DNA of 64,000 nt. Source: an uncultured Elusimicrobia bacterium. Lineage in GTDB: Bacteria; Elusimicrobiota; Elusimicrobia; Elusimicrobiales; Elusimicrobiaceae. Shown piece by piece: positions 50,142-59,243 of the stretch. A model generated the notes under the pieces. The model was not told the DNA's origin. It did no database searches and saw only the letters and a list, made by a program, of their open reading frames with translations. The stretch lies in assembly GCA_947306425.1 (NCBI GenBank), contig CAMZGO010000005.1, positions 1 through 64,000 of the forward strand, read 5' to 3'. A program made the position numbers and the translations under genes. Position 1 is the stretch's first letter. Every line of letters starts with the position of its first letter.

Positions 50142-51211
50142 AACAGATTTGCCTCATATTCCTTTATTTGTGATAGGGAAAAGTCCCTCATATCTTTTTT
50201 ACCGTCGTAAAAATTTTTGTACCAAGCAACAGTTTTAATAATTGCCTCTTTCGCGGTTAGACTTGGTATCCAATGCAAAACCTCGCGTGCTTTTGTTATA
50301 TCTAATGTTAGAAGATTAGCTTCGTGTAAATTATCTTTTTTATGAACCTTTATATTACCTTTACCATAGGCCGAAACTACTTGTTTTGCAACTTCGGCAA
50401 CGGTTAAGATACTTTCCGTACTAGGGCCGAAATTAAAACCCTCAGCATATTTTTCCCCCTCTGTTAAAAGTAAATGCCCTAAAAGTAAATAGCCGGATAA
50501 GGGTTCTAAAACATATTGCCAAGGCCGTGTAGCGTACGGGTTTCTGATTTCAATTATTTTATTTTGTTCTATTGAACGTATACAGTCCGGAACAAGACGG
50601 TCAAGCGCCCAATCCCCCCCGCCTATAACATTACCTGCGCGTGCAGTTGCCAAAGCAAAGCCGTTTTCCTGTAAGAAGGAACGACGATAGGATGATGATA
50701 AAATTTCCGAACATCCTTTTGAGGAAGAATACATATCGTAACCGCCAAAAGGGTCATCTTCTTTATAAGGGCGTGTTACTTCTTTATTCTCGTAACATTT
50801 GTCGGTTGTTATATTAACAAAAGCGCGTACGCTTTTTGTTTTACGTGCAGCTTCAAGAACTTTTAAGGTACCTATAACATTCGTTTCATAGGTTTTAACC
50901 GGTTCACTATATGATAAGCGAACTAGAGGTTGTGCCGCTAAATGAAATACAATTTCCGGTTTGAAATCTTTAAATACTTTATCTAATGTGTTTTGGTCTA
51001 AAATATTTCCTACCACACTTTTTATGCTTTTTGAAATATTTGTTGCCGTAAATAAATTAGGGTTGGTATTAGGCTCAAGAGCATAGCCGCAAATTTCGGC
51101 CCCTAAATGTTTAAGCAATAAGACAAGCCATCCCCCTTTAAAACCGGTATGGCCGGTTACTAAAACACGTTTACCTTTATAGGTGTTTTGTAAATTTTGT
51201 AAATTAGCCAT
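50126..51211 (-). CDS. rfbG: CDP-glucose 4,6-dehydratase
   Basis: The 361-aa SDR enzyme has the NAD loop VTGHTGFKGGWL (TGxxGxxG), HLAAQPLV, TDKCYEN and the active-site YDMYSSSKG (YxxxK). It makes CDP-4-keto-6-deoxyglucose from CDP-glucose. It sits between rfbF and rfbH. Confidence 0.95.
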   Translation of the reverse strand: MANLQNLQNTYKGKRVLVTGHTGFKGGWLVLLLKHLGAEICGYALEPNTNPNLFTATNISKSIKSVVGNILDQNTLDKVFKDFKPEIVFHLAAQPLVRLSYSEPVKTYETNVIGTLKVLEAARKTKSVRAFVNITTDKCYENKEVTRPYKEDDPFGGYDMYSSSKGCSEILSSSYRRSFLQENGFALATARAGNVIGGGDWALDRLVPDCIRSIEQNKIIEIRNPYATRPWQYVLEPLSGYLLLGHLLLTEGEKYAEGFNFGPSTESILTVAEVAKQVVSAYGKGNIKVHKKDNLHEANLLTLDITKAREVLHWIPSLTAKEAIIKTVAWYKNFYDGKKDMRDFSLSQIKEYEANLLWNRN

Positions 51212-51212
51212 A

Positions 51213-51995
51213 CTATTTGTTTTTCCAAATTTTCCAAGGGGCTTGGTTTTTATTCCACATATCGTTAAGGTCTAACTTATCTTTTAAAGTGTCCATAGGA
51301 CGCCAAAAACCATAATGTTTATAGGCATTAAGCTGCCCGTCACTTGCAAGATTTCTTAAAGGTACCTGCTCCCAAAAGACATCTTTTCCTTCAGGAATAT
51401 AATCAAGAGCTTTCGGTTCGCAGACGAAAAAGCCGCCGTTTACCCAAGCACCGTCACCGGCCGGTTTTTCTTGGAAACTGGTAATCTTGCCGTTATTTTC
51501 GATTTCAAGTGCGCCGAAACGGCCCGTAGGTTGTACGGCAGTCAAAGTAACAAGTTTTTTGCTTTTCTTATGGCAGGCAATTAACTCATTTATATCAATA
51601 TTTGCAACGCCGTCACCGTAAGTAAGCATAAAGGGTTCATTATTTAAGTAAGGTGTCGCTTGTTTGATACGGGAACCTGTCATATTATTCCTTCCTGTAA
51701 ACAGCAGTGTTACTTTCCATGGTTCACAATGGTTACGGTGTATTTGAATATCGTTGTTTTCAAAATTTATAGTAATATCGGAGTTATTTGTGTAGTAATT
51801 TAAAAAATATTCTTTTATAAATTCGCTTTTGTAACCGCAAAGGACAACAAAATCGGTAAAGTTGAAATGGGTATAAATTTTCATTATATGCCAAAGTATC
51901 GGATAACCGCCGATTTCAACCATCGGTTTTGGGCGTAAAATTGTTTCTTCCCCAAGGCGTGAGCCAAGCCCGCCTGCTAAAATTAATACCTTCAT
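51213..51995 (-). CDS. rfbF: Glucose-1-phosphate cytidylyltransferase
   Basis: The 260-aa nucleotidyltransferase has LAGGLGSRLGEETILRPKPMVEIGG, the signature of this family, followed by TYGDGVANI. It makes CDP-glucose, the first step of CDP-3,6-dideoxyhexose synthesis. It is the first gene of rfbF-rfbG-rfbH with an extended -10 promoter upstream. Confidence 0.96.
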   Translation of the reverse strand: MKVLILAGGLGSRLGEETILRPKPMVEIGGYPILWHIMKIYTHFNFTDFVVLCGYKSEFIKEYFLNYYTNNSDITINFENNDIQIHRNHCEPWKVTLLFTGRNNMTGSRIKQATPYLNNEPFMLTYGDGVANIDINELIACHKKSKKLVTLTAVQPTGRFGALEIENNGKITSFQEKPAGDGAWVNGGFFVCEPKALDYIPEGKDVFWEQVPLRNLASDGQLNAYKHYGFWRPMDTLKDKLDLNDMWNKNQAPWKIWKNK

Positions 51996-52032
51996 GATAC
52001 CTCCTCATAACCGGTTTTTCGTTTATGAATAT

Positions 52033-52063
52033 ATTATAGCACATATTTAATTTATGCTATAAT
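52033..52063. promoter_or_regulatory. Divergent extended -10 promoters
   Basis: TGCTATAAT occurs on the plus strand (52055-52063) towards the MsbA-like gene and on the minus strand (complement of 52033-52041) towards rfbF. The two starts are about 25 bp apart, so both halves of the sugar locus may be co-controlled. Confidence 0.7.
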
Positions 52064-52092
52064 AAATATGTTGAGCATATCAGCGTACGATT

Positions 52093-53865
52093 ATGGGTAA
52101 GAAAAGACAAAAACTGAAAAGAGCATTTAATGCTAATTTGATTATCTTGAATTTTAAGAGAATGTGGCCCTTTATTAAACCTTTTTGGGTGAGGGCTTTG
52201 ATAGGTGTGTTATTAACTATCCCCGTAGGCGGTCTTGATGCAGTAGTTGCAATGTTTTTAAAGCCTTTTATGGATCAAGTGATGGTGGATAAGCAGCAGG
52301 CATTTTCTGCTATGATACCTTATCTGATTGTGGGTTTTACTTTAGTCCAAGGGGTGCTTTTGTATGCCTCTGATTATCTTAATACTTGGGTTGCTCAAAA
52401 GATAACTATAGGTCTTAAAAGAAAACTTTATGAGAAATTGCTTTCCATGGATACCGCCTATTTTGACAGTCATAATTCCGGTGAAATACTTTTTAGATAT
52501 TCTACTGATGCTGAAACCGCTTCAACCGGCCTTATAAACAGCATAAAGCAATTTTTAAGCAGGACATTTTCTTCAATCGCTTTGGTTTTTGTGTTAATAT
52601 ATAACTCCTGGCAAATGGCTGCTATTGCTGTTGCCGTGCTTGGTCTTTTTATATATCCTATGTATATTGTGCGCAAAAAGATGAAAGCGATTTTAGCAAA
52701 AACTGTGGTGAATCTCTCTTCCATAATGACCGCTTATAATGAAACATTTGCCGGAAACCGTACCATACGTTCCTTTACTTTGGAAGAAGAATTTAAAAGA
52801 CGTTTTTACAAAATTACCGATGTAACATTTGCTTTGGCAATGAAAATGGTTAAAAGCACCAATTGGCTTTCCCCGTTAATGCATATAATAATGTCTATCG
52901 GAGTGGCATTTGTTATCGGTTTTGGCAGTTACTTAATTGTTACCGGCAGGATTACGAGCGGTAATTTCGTCGCTTTCACTGCGGCATTGATAATGTTATA
53001 TAAACCTTTAAAGTCGGTAGGTAATTACTATATTTCCATACAAAATTCTTTTATTGCCATTGACCGTATTTTTGAAATTTTGGATTTGCAGCCTCAACTT
53101 AAAGATAGAGAAAATCCAGCTACTTTGACGGAAATACGTAAAGGCATAACTTTTGATAATGTGTGTTTTGCCTACGTTCCGGGGCGCGAAGTATTGCATA
53201 ATATTACCCTTGAAATACCGCGCGGAACAACTTTGGCTTTGGTTGGTAATTCCGGAGGAGGTAAGACCACAATTTCTACCTTAATTCCGCGCTTATATGA
53301 TATTACCGGCGGGGAAATCAAAATTGACGGCGTTAATGTAAAGGACATAAGCCAGGATTCTTTAAGGAAACAAATTGCAATGGTTTTTCAGGATAATTTT
53401 TTATTTACGGGAACTATCAGGGAAAATGTTTTGCTTGGTAATCCAAATGTTACCGATGCGGAAATTTGGGCCGCGTTAGAAAATGCGTGTTTGGCTGATT
53501 TTGTTAAAGGATTGGAACTTGGGCTTGATACAGAAATCGGTGAACGCGGTACCTTACTTTCCGGCGGACAAAAACAACGCCTTGCTATCGCACGGGCCTT
53601 TGTTAAAAATGCACCTATTGTGATTTTAGACGAAGCAACAAGCGCCTTGGATACGAAATCAGAGCGGGTTGTACAAGAAGCATTGGATAATTTGATGAAG
53701 AACAGAACTGTTATCGTTATAGCACACCGTTTGAGTACGGTGCAAAATGCCGATAATATTATAGTGGTAAACGACGGGCAAATTGTTGAAAGCGGAAACC
53801 ATGAAACCTTACTTGCCCAAGACGGTGCTTATGCTGCTTTATACAAGATGCAGTTTAAAAAGTGA
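52093..53865 (+). CDS. MsbA-like ABC exporter
   Basis: The 590-aa half-transporter has six membrane segments (residues about 30-320) and an ATPase with GNSGGGKTT, LLSGGQKQRLAIARA and VILDEATSALD. The substrate is probably lipid A or a lipid-linked glycan, judging by family and by the surface-sugar context. It has no clear SD. Confidence 0.9.
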   Translation: MGKKRQKLKRAFNANLIILNFKRMWPFIKPFWVRALIGVLLTIPVGGLDAVVAMFLKPFMDQVMVDKQQAFSAMIPYLIVGFTLVQGVLLYASDYLNTWVAQKITIGLKRKLYEKLLSMDTAYFDSHNSGEILFRYSTDAETASTGLINSIKQFLSRTFSSIALVFVLIYNSWQMAAIAVAVLGLFIYPMYIVRKKMKAILAKTVVNLSSIMTAYNETFAGNRTIRSFTLEEEFKRRFYKITDVTFALAMKMVKSTNWLSPLMHIIMSIGVAFVIGFGSYLIVTGRITSGNFVAFTAALIMLYKPLKSVGNYYISIQNSFIAIDRIFEILDLQPQLKDRENPATLTEIRKGITFDNVCFAYVPGREVLHNITLEIPRGTTLALVGNSGGGKTTISTLIPRLYDITGGEIKIDGVNVKDISQDSLRKQIAMVFQDNFLFTGTIRENVLLGNPNVTDAEIWAALENACLADFVKGLELGLDTEIGERGTLLSGGQKQRLAIARAFVKNAPIVILDEATSALDTKSERVVQEALDNLMKNRTVIVIAHRLSTVQNADNIIVVNDGQIVESGNHETLLAQDGAYAALYKMQFKK

Positions 53866-53873
53866 GGGTATTT

Positions 53874-55391
53874 ATGAATAGCAATATTTTTGATAAATTG
53901 TTTGTTTTGGAAATGGCAAATAATCATGATGGCAGTGTAGAGCATGGTTTAAAAATTATCAGACAGATGGCTAATGTTTGCAAAAAGTATCCTATGTTTA
54001 AATTTGCATTTAAGTTCCAATTTAGAGATTTAGATACTTTTATTCACCCGGAATATCAAAGTAGGAAAGACATAAAATATATCAAACGTTTCACAGATTC
54101 CCGTATAAGCAAAGCAGATTATCAAACTTTATTTGATGAAGCTAAAAAACAGGGTTTTATTACGATGTGTACTCCTTTTGATGAGCCTTCGGTAGATTTG
54201 GTTGTTAAAATGGGTTTTGATATAGTAAAAGTAGCAAGTGCTTCTTTCCAAGATTGGCCTTTGCTTACAAAAATAGTTGAATGTGATAAACCTATAGTTT
54301 TATCTTGTGCAACAGCATCTTTGGAAGAAATAGATAATGTAGTTAATTTCTTTAAAAACAGGAATAAAACTTTTGCCTTAATGCATTGTGTTGCAGACTA
54401 TCCCACTAAAACAGAAAAATTACAATTAAACCAAATTGACGTGCTTAAAAAACTTTATCCGGAAATACCTATAGGTTTTTCAACACATGAAGACCCTGAT
54501 GCAACAGACATTATTCCTTTAGCAGTTGCTAAAGGTGCTAAAATATTTGAAAAGCATGTTAATATCAAGGAAGCGGGTTTTACTATTAACGGTTATTCTT
54601 CTACGGATGAACAGGTAGATAAATGGCTTGCATCAGCACAACATGCGTTTGAAATTTGCGGTTCTGAAGAAGGAACGCGCTACAAGCCATCTGAAACAGA
54701 AAGTGCAAGTATTAAAAATTTAAGCCGCGGTGTTTGGGCAAAAGAAATAATTAAAAAAGGAGATAAAATAACACTTGATAAAATATTCCTTGCCATGCCG
54801 ACTTTTGAAGGACAGTTGACAGCAAGAGATTTATCAAAATATTCAATTTATACCGCTAAAGAAGATATTAAACCGCAGGAACCTGTTTATAAAGAAAAAT
54901 TAGATTATAAAAACATTCATAAACAAGTTGCGGAAATAGTTACAAAAATTCAGGATTTGATAGAAAAAGCAAATATTGTTGTTCCAAATCACACTTATTT
55001 TGAGTTATCACATCATTACGGAATTGATAAGTTTTACGAAGTAGGTGCGACAATTATTGATTGTATTAATAGGGAATATTGCAAGAAATTATTGATACTT
55101 TTGCCTAATCAAAAACATCCTTGCCATTATCATCAAAAAAAGGAAGAAACTTTTTTGGTCGTTTACGGAGATTTAACCCTTGAACTTGACGGAGAAACAA
55201 AACATTATAAAAAAGGTGATATGGTGCTTGTAAAAAGAGGTCAAAAACATAGTTTTGCGACAAATAATGGGTTGATTTTTGAGGAAATATCAACTACCCA
55301 TTACAAAAATGATTCTTTTTATGATGATGTAAGTATCATGGAAAATAAAAACCGCAAAACGGCAATGATTCTTAATTGTAAGGTAAAATAA
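53874..55391 (+). CDS. NeuB-type synthase fused to a cupin domain
   Basis: The 505-aa protein begins with a NeuB TIM-barrel (EMANNHDGSVEHGLKI, MCTPFDEPSVD, VKVASASFQDW, IGFSTHE, FEKHV). It continues with a SAF/antifreeze-like segment (SRGVWAKEIIKKGDKITLD), then a C-terminal cupin (PCHYHQKKEETFLVVYGDLTLELDG, GQKHSF) with metal-binding His residues. NeuB-like enzymes condense PEP with an amino-sugar to make nonulosonic acids; the cupin may isomerise a sugar. ATG 53874 is preferred over GTG 53862, which overlaps the previous stop. Confidence 0.85.
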   Translation: MNSNIFDKLFVLEMANNHDGSVEHGLKIIRQMANVCKKYPMFKFAFKFQFRDLDTFIHPEYQSRKDIKYIKRFTDSRISKADYQTLFDEAKKQGFITMCTPFDEPSVDLVVKMGFDIVKVASASFQDWPLLTKIVECDKPIVLSCATASLEEIDNVVNFFKNRNKTFALMHCVADYPTKTEKLQLNQIDVLKKLYPEIPIGFSTHEDPDATDIIPLAVAKGAKIFEKHVNIKEAGFTINGYSSTDEQVDKWLASAQHAFEICGSEEGTRYKPSETESASIKNLSRGVWAKEIIKKGDKITLDKIFLAMPTFEGQLTARDLSKYSIYTAKEDIKPQEPVYKEKLDYKNIHKQVAEIVTKIQDLIEKANIVVPNHTYFELSHHYGIDKFYEVGATIIDCINREYCKKLLILLPNQKHPCHYHQKKEETFLVVYGDLTLELDGETKHYKKGDMVLVKRGQKHSFATNNGLIFEEISTTHYKNDSFYDDVSIMENKNRKTAMILNCKVK

Positions 55392-55406
55392 TGATAAGGT
55401 AAAATA

Positions 55407-57179
55407 ATGATTAAGTTGTCAAATTATATCATCAAGTTTTTAGAAGATAAAAGTGTAAGGGAAGTTTTTATGCTCCCCGGCGGCGGATGGATGCATTTGC
55501 TTGATTCTTTAGGGAGGGCAAGAAAATTAAATTATACTTGTATGCTTCATGAGCAGGCGGCTTCAATTGCTGCTGAGGCGTGTGCACAATATAATAGAAA
55601 TTTAGGTGTTGTTATGGTAACAACCGGCCCGGGTGGTACAAATGCGATAACAGGTGTAGCTGCTGCTTGGGTAGATTCTACACCTATGTTGGTTTTATCT
55701 GGCCAAGTTAAGACGGCAGATTTAATCGGTAAAAGCCATTTGCGTCAAAAAGGTGCGCAGGAAATTAATATTATAGACTTGGTAAAACCTATAACGAAAT
55801 ATTCAGTTATGATTACAAAAGCGGAAGATATTAAATATCATCTTGAACGTGCTGTTTATGAAGCAACACATGGTAAAAAGGGGCCTGTTTGGCTTGATAT
55901 TCCGTTAGATATTCAGGCTGCTATGATTGATGAAAATAAATTAAAAGGTTTTACCCCCCCTATTGTTAAAAAAGACAAAACTTTGCCTTCTAAAATCTCA
56001 AAAGTTATAGAACTTTTAAATAAAGCCAAACAACCCTTGGTTTTAGCCGGTAACGGTATAAATTTAGCAGGTGCAAGGGAAGAATTTTTAAAACTCATTA
56101 ATACTTTGCAAGTACCTGTTATGACAACATGGAAAACTATTGATTTACTTCCCAATAATTCCCCTTTATATGCGGGCCGCCCCGGCTCTATTGCAACTAG
56201 AGGTGCAAATTTTAATTTACAAAAATCTGATTTCCTTTTGTGTTTGGGGGCACGTTTAGATTTACCGCAGACGGCATTTAATTTTAAAAATTTCGGTAAA
56301 AATGCAAATAAATTTATTGTTGATATTGATGGCGCCGAACTCAAAAAATTTAATACTTCTGCCTCATATATAAGAGCAGATGCCAAAGATTTTATTGAAG
56401 AATTTTTAAAACAAGTCAAAAAAGTAACTTATAACAATAAATCTTGGTTGAAAAGTTGTAAAGAAATGTTAGCAAAATATCCTTTGGTTTTACCGGAATA
56501 TAGGAAGCAAAAAAAATATGTAAATCCTTATATTTTGCTTGAAGAATTATCAAAAAATACAACTAAAAATGATTTAATTGTCCCAGGTAGTTCGGGTGCC
56601 TGCAGTGAAATTACCTGTCAGGCTTTTGAAGTAAAAAGCGGACAAAGATTTTTAAATAATCAGGGCTTTGGCTCTATGGGTTTTGGCTTACCGGCTGCTA
56701 TTGGCGCTGCTATAGAAAGTAAAAAGCGCACAATTTGTATAAACGGTGATGGAGGACTGCAATTAAATATACAGGAACTGCAAACACTTAAACGCCTTGG
56801 TTTGCCTATTAAATTGTTTGTATTAAATAATCAAGGATACGGTTCCATAAGAAATATGCAAAATAATCATTTTGCGGGCAATTTAGTAGCAAGCGACGGC
56901 ATAAAAAATATGACTTTACCGGATATTATTAAAATTGCCAAAGCATATGGTATAAAATGTGAAAGAATAGTAAATCAAAATAATCTATCAAGTAAAATAA
57001 AAAGAATTTTAAATGGTAAGGGGCCTTTTATTTGTGATGTTTTAGTTGACCCCAAACAACAAACAATGCCAAGGGTATCGTCACAAAAATTACCTAATGG
57101 CAAGATGGTTTCAAAACCAATAGAGGATATGTATCCGTTTTTAAGCCGTAAAGAAATGGAGGAAAATTTAAAATTATGA
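55407..57179 (+). CDS. TPP-dependent acetolactate synthase-like enzyme
   Basis: The 590-aa protein has the catalytic Glu in LHEQAASIAAE, TGPGGTNAITGVAAAW, and the TPP-binding motif NGDGGLQLNIQELQTLKRL ending in NNQGYGS. It lies amid sugar genes rather than ilv genes. In CDP-yersiniose synthesis a related enzyme (YerE) adds a two-carbon unit to CDP-3,6-dideoxy-4-keto-hexose, the product line of rfbFGH. A similar role here is inference. The FAD-site status could not be judged. Confidence 0.82.
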   Translation: MIKLSNYIIKFLEDKSVREVFMLPGGGWMHLLDSLGRARKLNYTCMLHEQAASIAAEACAQYNRNLGVVMVTTGPGGTNAITGVAAAWVDSTPMLVLSGQVKTADLIGKSHLRQKGAQEINIIDLVKPITKYSVMITKAEDIKYHLERAVYEATHGKKGPVWLDIPLDIQAAMIDENKLKGFTPPIVKKDKTLPSKISKVIELLNKAKQPLVLAGNGINLAGAREEFLKLINTLQVPVMTTWKTIDLLPNNSPLYAGRPGSIATRGANFNLQKSDFLLCLGARLDLPQTAFNFKNFGKNANKFIVDIDGAELKKFNTSASYIRADAKDFIEEFLKQVKKVTYNNKSWLKSCKEMLAKYPLVLPEYRKQKKYVNPYILLEELSKNTTKNDLIVPGSSGACSEITCQAFEVKSGQRFLNNQGFGSMGFGLPAAIGAAIESKKRTICINGDGGLQLNIQELQTLKRLGLPIKLFVLNNQGYGSIRNMQNNHFAGNLVASDGIKNMTLPDIIKIAKAYGIKCERIVNQNNLSSKIKRILNGKGPFICDVLVDPKQQTMPRVSSQKLPNGKMVSKPIEDMYPFLSRKEMEENLKL

Positions 57180-58117
57180 AAAAGAAAATTTCAATCATTT
57201 CAAGTGCTTTTAATGAAGAAGAAAATGTGCAAGTTCTTTATGAAAAAGTTAAAGAACAAATGTCTAAATTAGCGGACAAATATGACTATGAACATATTAT
57301 TTTAGATAATGCGTCTACAGACGGTACAGCAAAAAAATTGCGTGAAATTGCGGCTAAAGACAAAAATTTTAAGGTCATTTTAAATGCACGTAACTTCGGG
57401 CATATACGTTCCCCCTATTATGGTATGCTGCAGGCAAAAGGGGATGCCGTAATAAGTATGGTTTCTGATTTGCAGGACCCGCCTGAACTTATACCAGATT
57501 TTATTAAGAAATGGGAAGAAGGTAATAAAATAGTTGTAGGTCAAAAAAATCAGGCGGAAGAAAGTTCCCTGTTTTTTATGGTACGTAAATTTTATTATTG
57601 GCTGCTTAACAAGGCAAATGATACGGGGGCAGAATTAATCTCTAATTTTACCGGCTTTGGCATATACGATAAAGAGGTAATAGAAGAGCTTCGTAAAATT
57701 AATGACCCTTATCCTTATTTACGCGGGCTTGTTTCTGAACTTGGTTATCAGCGTGATATTATTACCTACAAACAACCGTTAAGGAAGCGCGGAATAACAA
57801 AGAATAATTTTTATACATTATATGATATGGCAATGATTGGGTTTACTAATCACAGCAAAGTACCTTTACGTTTAGCGGCATTCTGCGGGTTTGCTTTATC
57901 GGCATTAAGTTTACTTTTGGCTTTTATTTATTTGGTTTTGAAACTTTTGTATTGGGAACGTTTCCCTATGGGTACGGCCCCGATATTGATTGCGGTATTT
58001 TTCTTTTCGTCAATGCAATTATTTTTTATAGGTGTTATTGGGGAATATTTGGGTGCTGTTTTAACGCAAGTTTTACACCGCCCTTTGGTAATTGAAAAGG
58101 AAAGAATAAATTTCTAG
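57176..58117 (+). CDS. GT2 polyprenyl-phosphate glycosyltransferase (GtrB/DPM-like)
   Basis: The 313-aa protein has ISSAFNEEENVQVLYEKV, DNASTDGT and the metal-binding QDPPELIPDF region. Two C-terminal membrane segments follow (about residues 230-290). It likely loads a sugar onto undecaprenyl phosphate. It overlaps the TPP enzyme by 4 bp. Confidence 0.9.
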   Translation: MKKKISIISSAFNEEENVQVLYEKVKEQMSKLADKYDYEHIILDNASTDGTAKKLREIAAKDKNFKVILNARNFGHIRSPYYGMLQAKGDAVISMVSDLQDPPELIPDFIKKWEEGNKIVVGQKNQAEESSLFFMVRKFYYWLLNKANDTGAELISNFTGFGIYDKEVIEELRKINDPYPYLRGLVSELGYQRDIITYKQPLRKRGITKNNFYTLYDMAMIGFTNHSKVPLRLAAFCGFALSALSLLLAFIYLVLKLLYWERFPMGTAPILIAVFFFSSMQLFFIGVIGEYLGAVLTQVLHRPLVIEKERINF

Positions 58118-58127
58118 GGGTTGGGTT

Positions 58128-59243
58128 ATGAATTTTTGTAAATTGTGTAATAGCCGTCTGTTGCAAAAACCGGACTTTTCTTTGCCTAATATACCAAGTG
58201 CTCAGGGTTTTACTACAAGTAAAATCGGGAATACGGGTAACTTGGAACTTTTTACTTGTCCTTGCTGCGGTTTAGTACAACTTACGTCCGAACCAGTAAG
58301 TTATTATAAAGAAGTTATTAGGGCTACTGCTGTTTCAAAAGAAATGAGGGCTTTGAGGTTAAAACAATTTAAAAAATTTTTTGAAAAATATAAATGTAAA
58401 AAGACCATTGAAATCGGTTCCGGTACCGGTGATTACTTGGAAATTTTAACAAAAGTAAATAAAAATTCTTTTGGGTTAGAGGCAGGTAAAAACGGTATTG
58501 ATGCCTGTAAAGACAGAGGTTTAAAAGTTTTTAAAGGTTATTTAGATAGGGAAAATAAGAAAATTCCTAATGCCCCGTATGACAGTTTTATAATGATGAA
58601 TTTTTTGGAACATTTCCCATATCCCTTAGTTGCTTTACGTTCTATTTGGAATAATTTAACTGATAACTCCTTTGGTTTTGTTGAGGTTCCTAATTTTGAA
58701 GAAACTATTGATGAGCATAATTTCCTTGATTTTGTTCCTGACCACTTGCTTTATTTTACAAAGGATACATTATCTTTAATGTTGAATTTAGCCGGCTTTG
58801 AAGTAATTAAAATTGAAAGTGTTTTCCATAATTACATATTACAGGCGGAAGTTAAAAAACGTATTCTTCCTTCTTATGCTAACTTCAAAACAGAGGTAGT
58901 AAGACTCAAAAAACAAATTGAACATTTGCTTAAAAAATTCCCTAATAGAAGTTTGGCAATTTGGGGGGCAGGCCACCATTCCTTATCTTTGATGAGTATT
59001 TGCGGATTGAATGATAAGAAAATAAAGTATATTGTTGATAATGCTCCGTTTAAACAAAATAAATTAACCCCGGCCACTTTTATACCTGTTGTAAATCCTG
59101 ATTATTTTGTTAAAAACAGTCCTAAAGCAATTTTGGTTATCGCAGGTGGTTATAACGACGAAATAGTTAAACAAATAAATGCATTTAATTTAAATATAAA
59201 GGTTTTTAGTTTTGATAAAGGAATATTAAAAAATGAAAAATAA
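58128..59243 (+). CDS. SAM-dependent C-methyltransferase-like protein
   Basis: The 371-aa protein has an N-terminal zinc segment (CKLCNSRLL, CPCCGLVQL), a class I methyltransferase core (TIEIGSGTGDYLEIL) and a C-terminal Rossmann-like domain (LAIWGAGHHSLSLMS). These three parts match the sugar C-methyltransferase (TylCIII/NovU) layout. A C-methylated surface sugar is plausible. It overlaps the next gene by 11 bp. Confidence 0.85.
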   Translation: MNFCKLCNSRLLQKPDFSLPNIPSAQGFTTSKIGNTGNLELFTCPCCGLVQLTSEPVSYYKEVIRATAVSKEMRALRLKQFKKFFEKYKCKKTIEIGSGTGDYLEILTKVNKNSFGLEAGKNGIDACKDRGLKVFKGYLDRENKKIPNAPYDSFIMMNFLEHFPYPLVALRSIWNNLTDNSFGFVEVPNFEETIDEHNFLDFVPDHLLYFTKDTLSLMLNLAGFEVIKIESVFHNYILQAEVKKRILPSYANFKTEVVRLKKQIEHLLKKFPNRSLAIWGAGHHSLSLMSICGLNDKKIKYIVDNAPFKQNKLTPATFIPVVNPDYFVKNSPKAILVIAGGYNDEIVKQINAFNLNIKVFSFDKGILKNEK

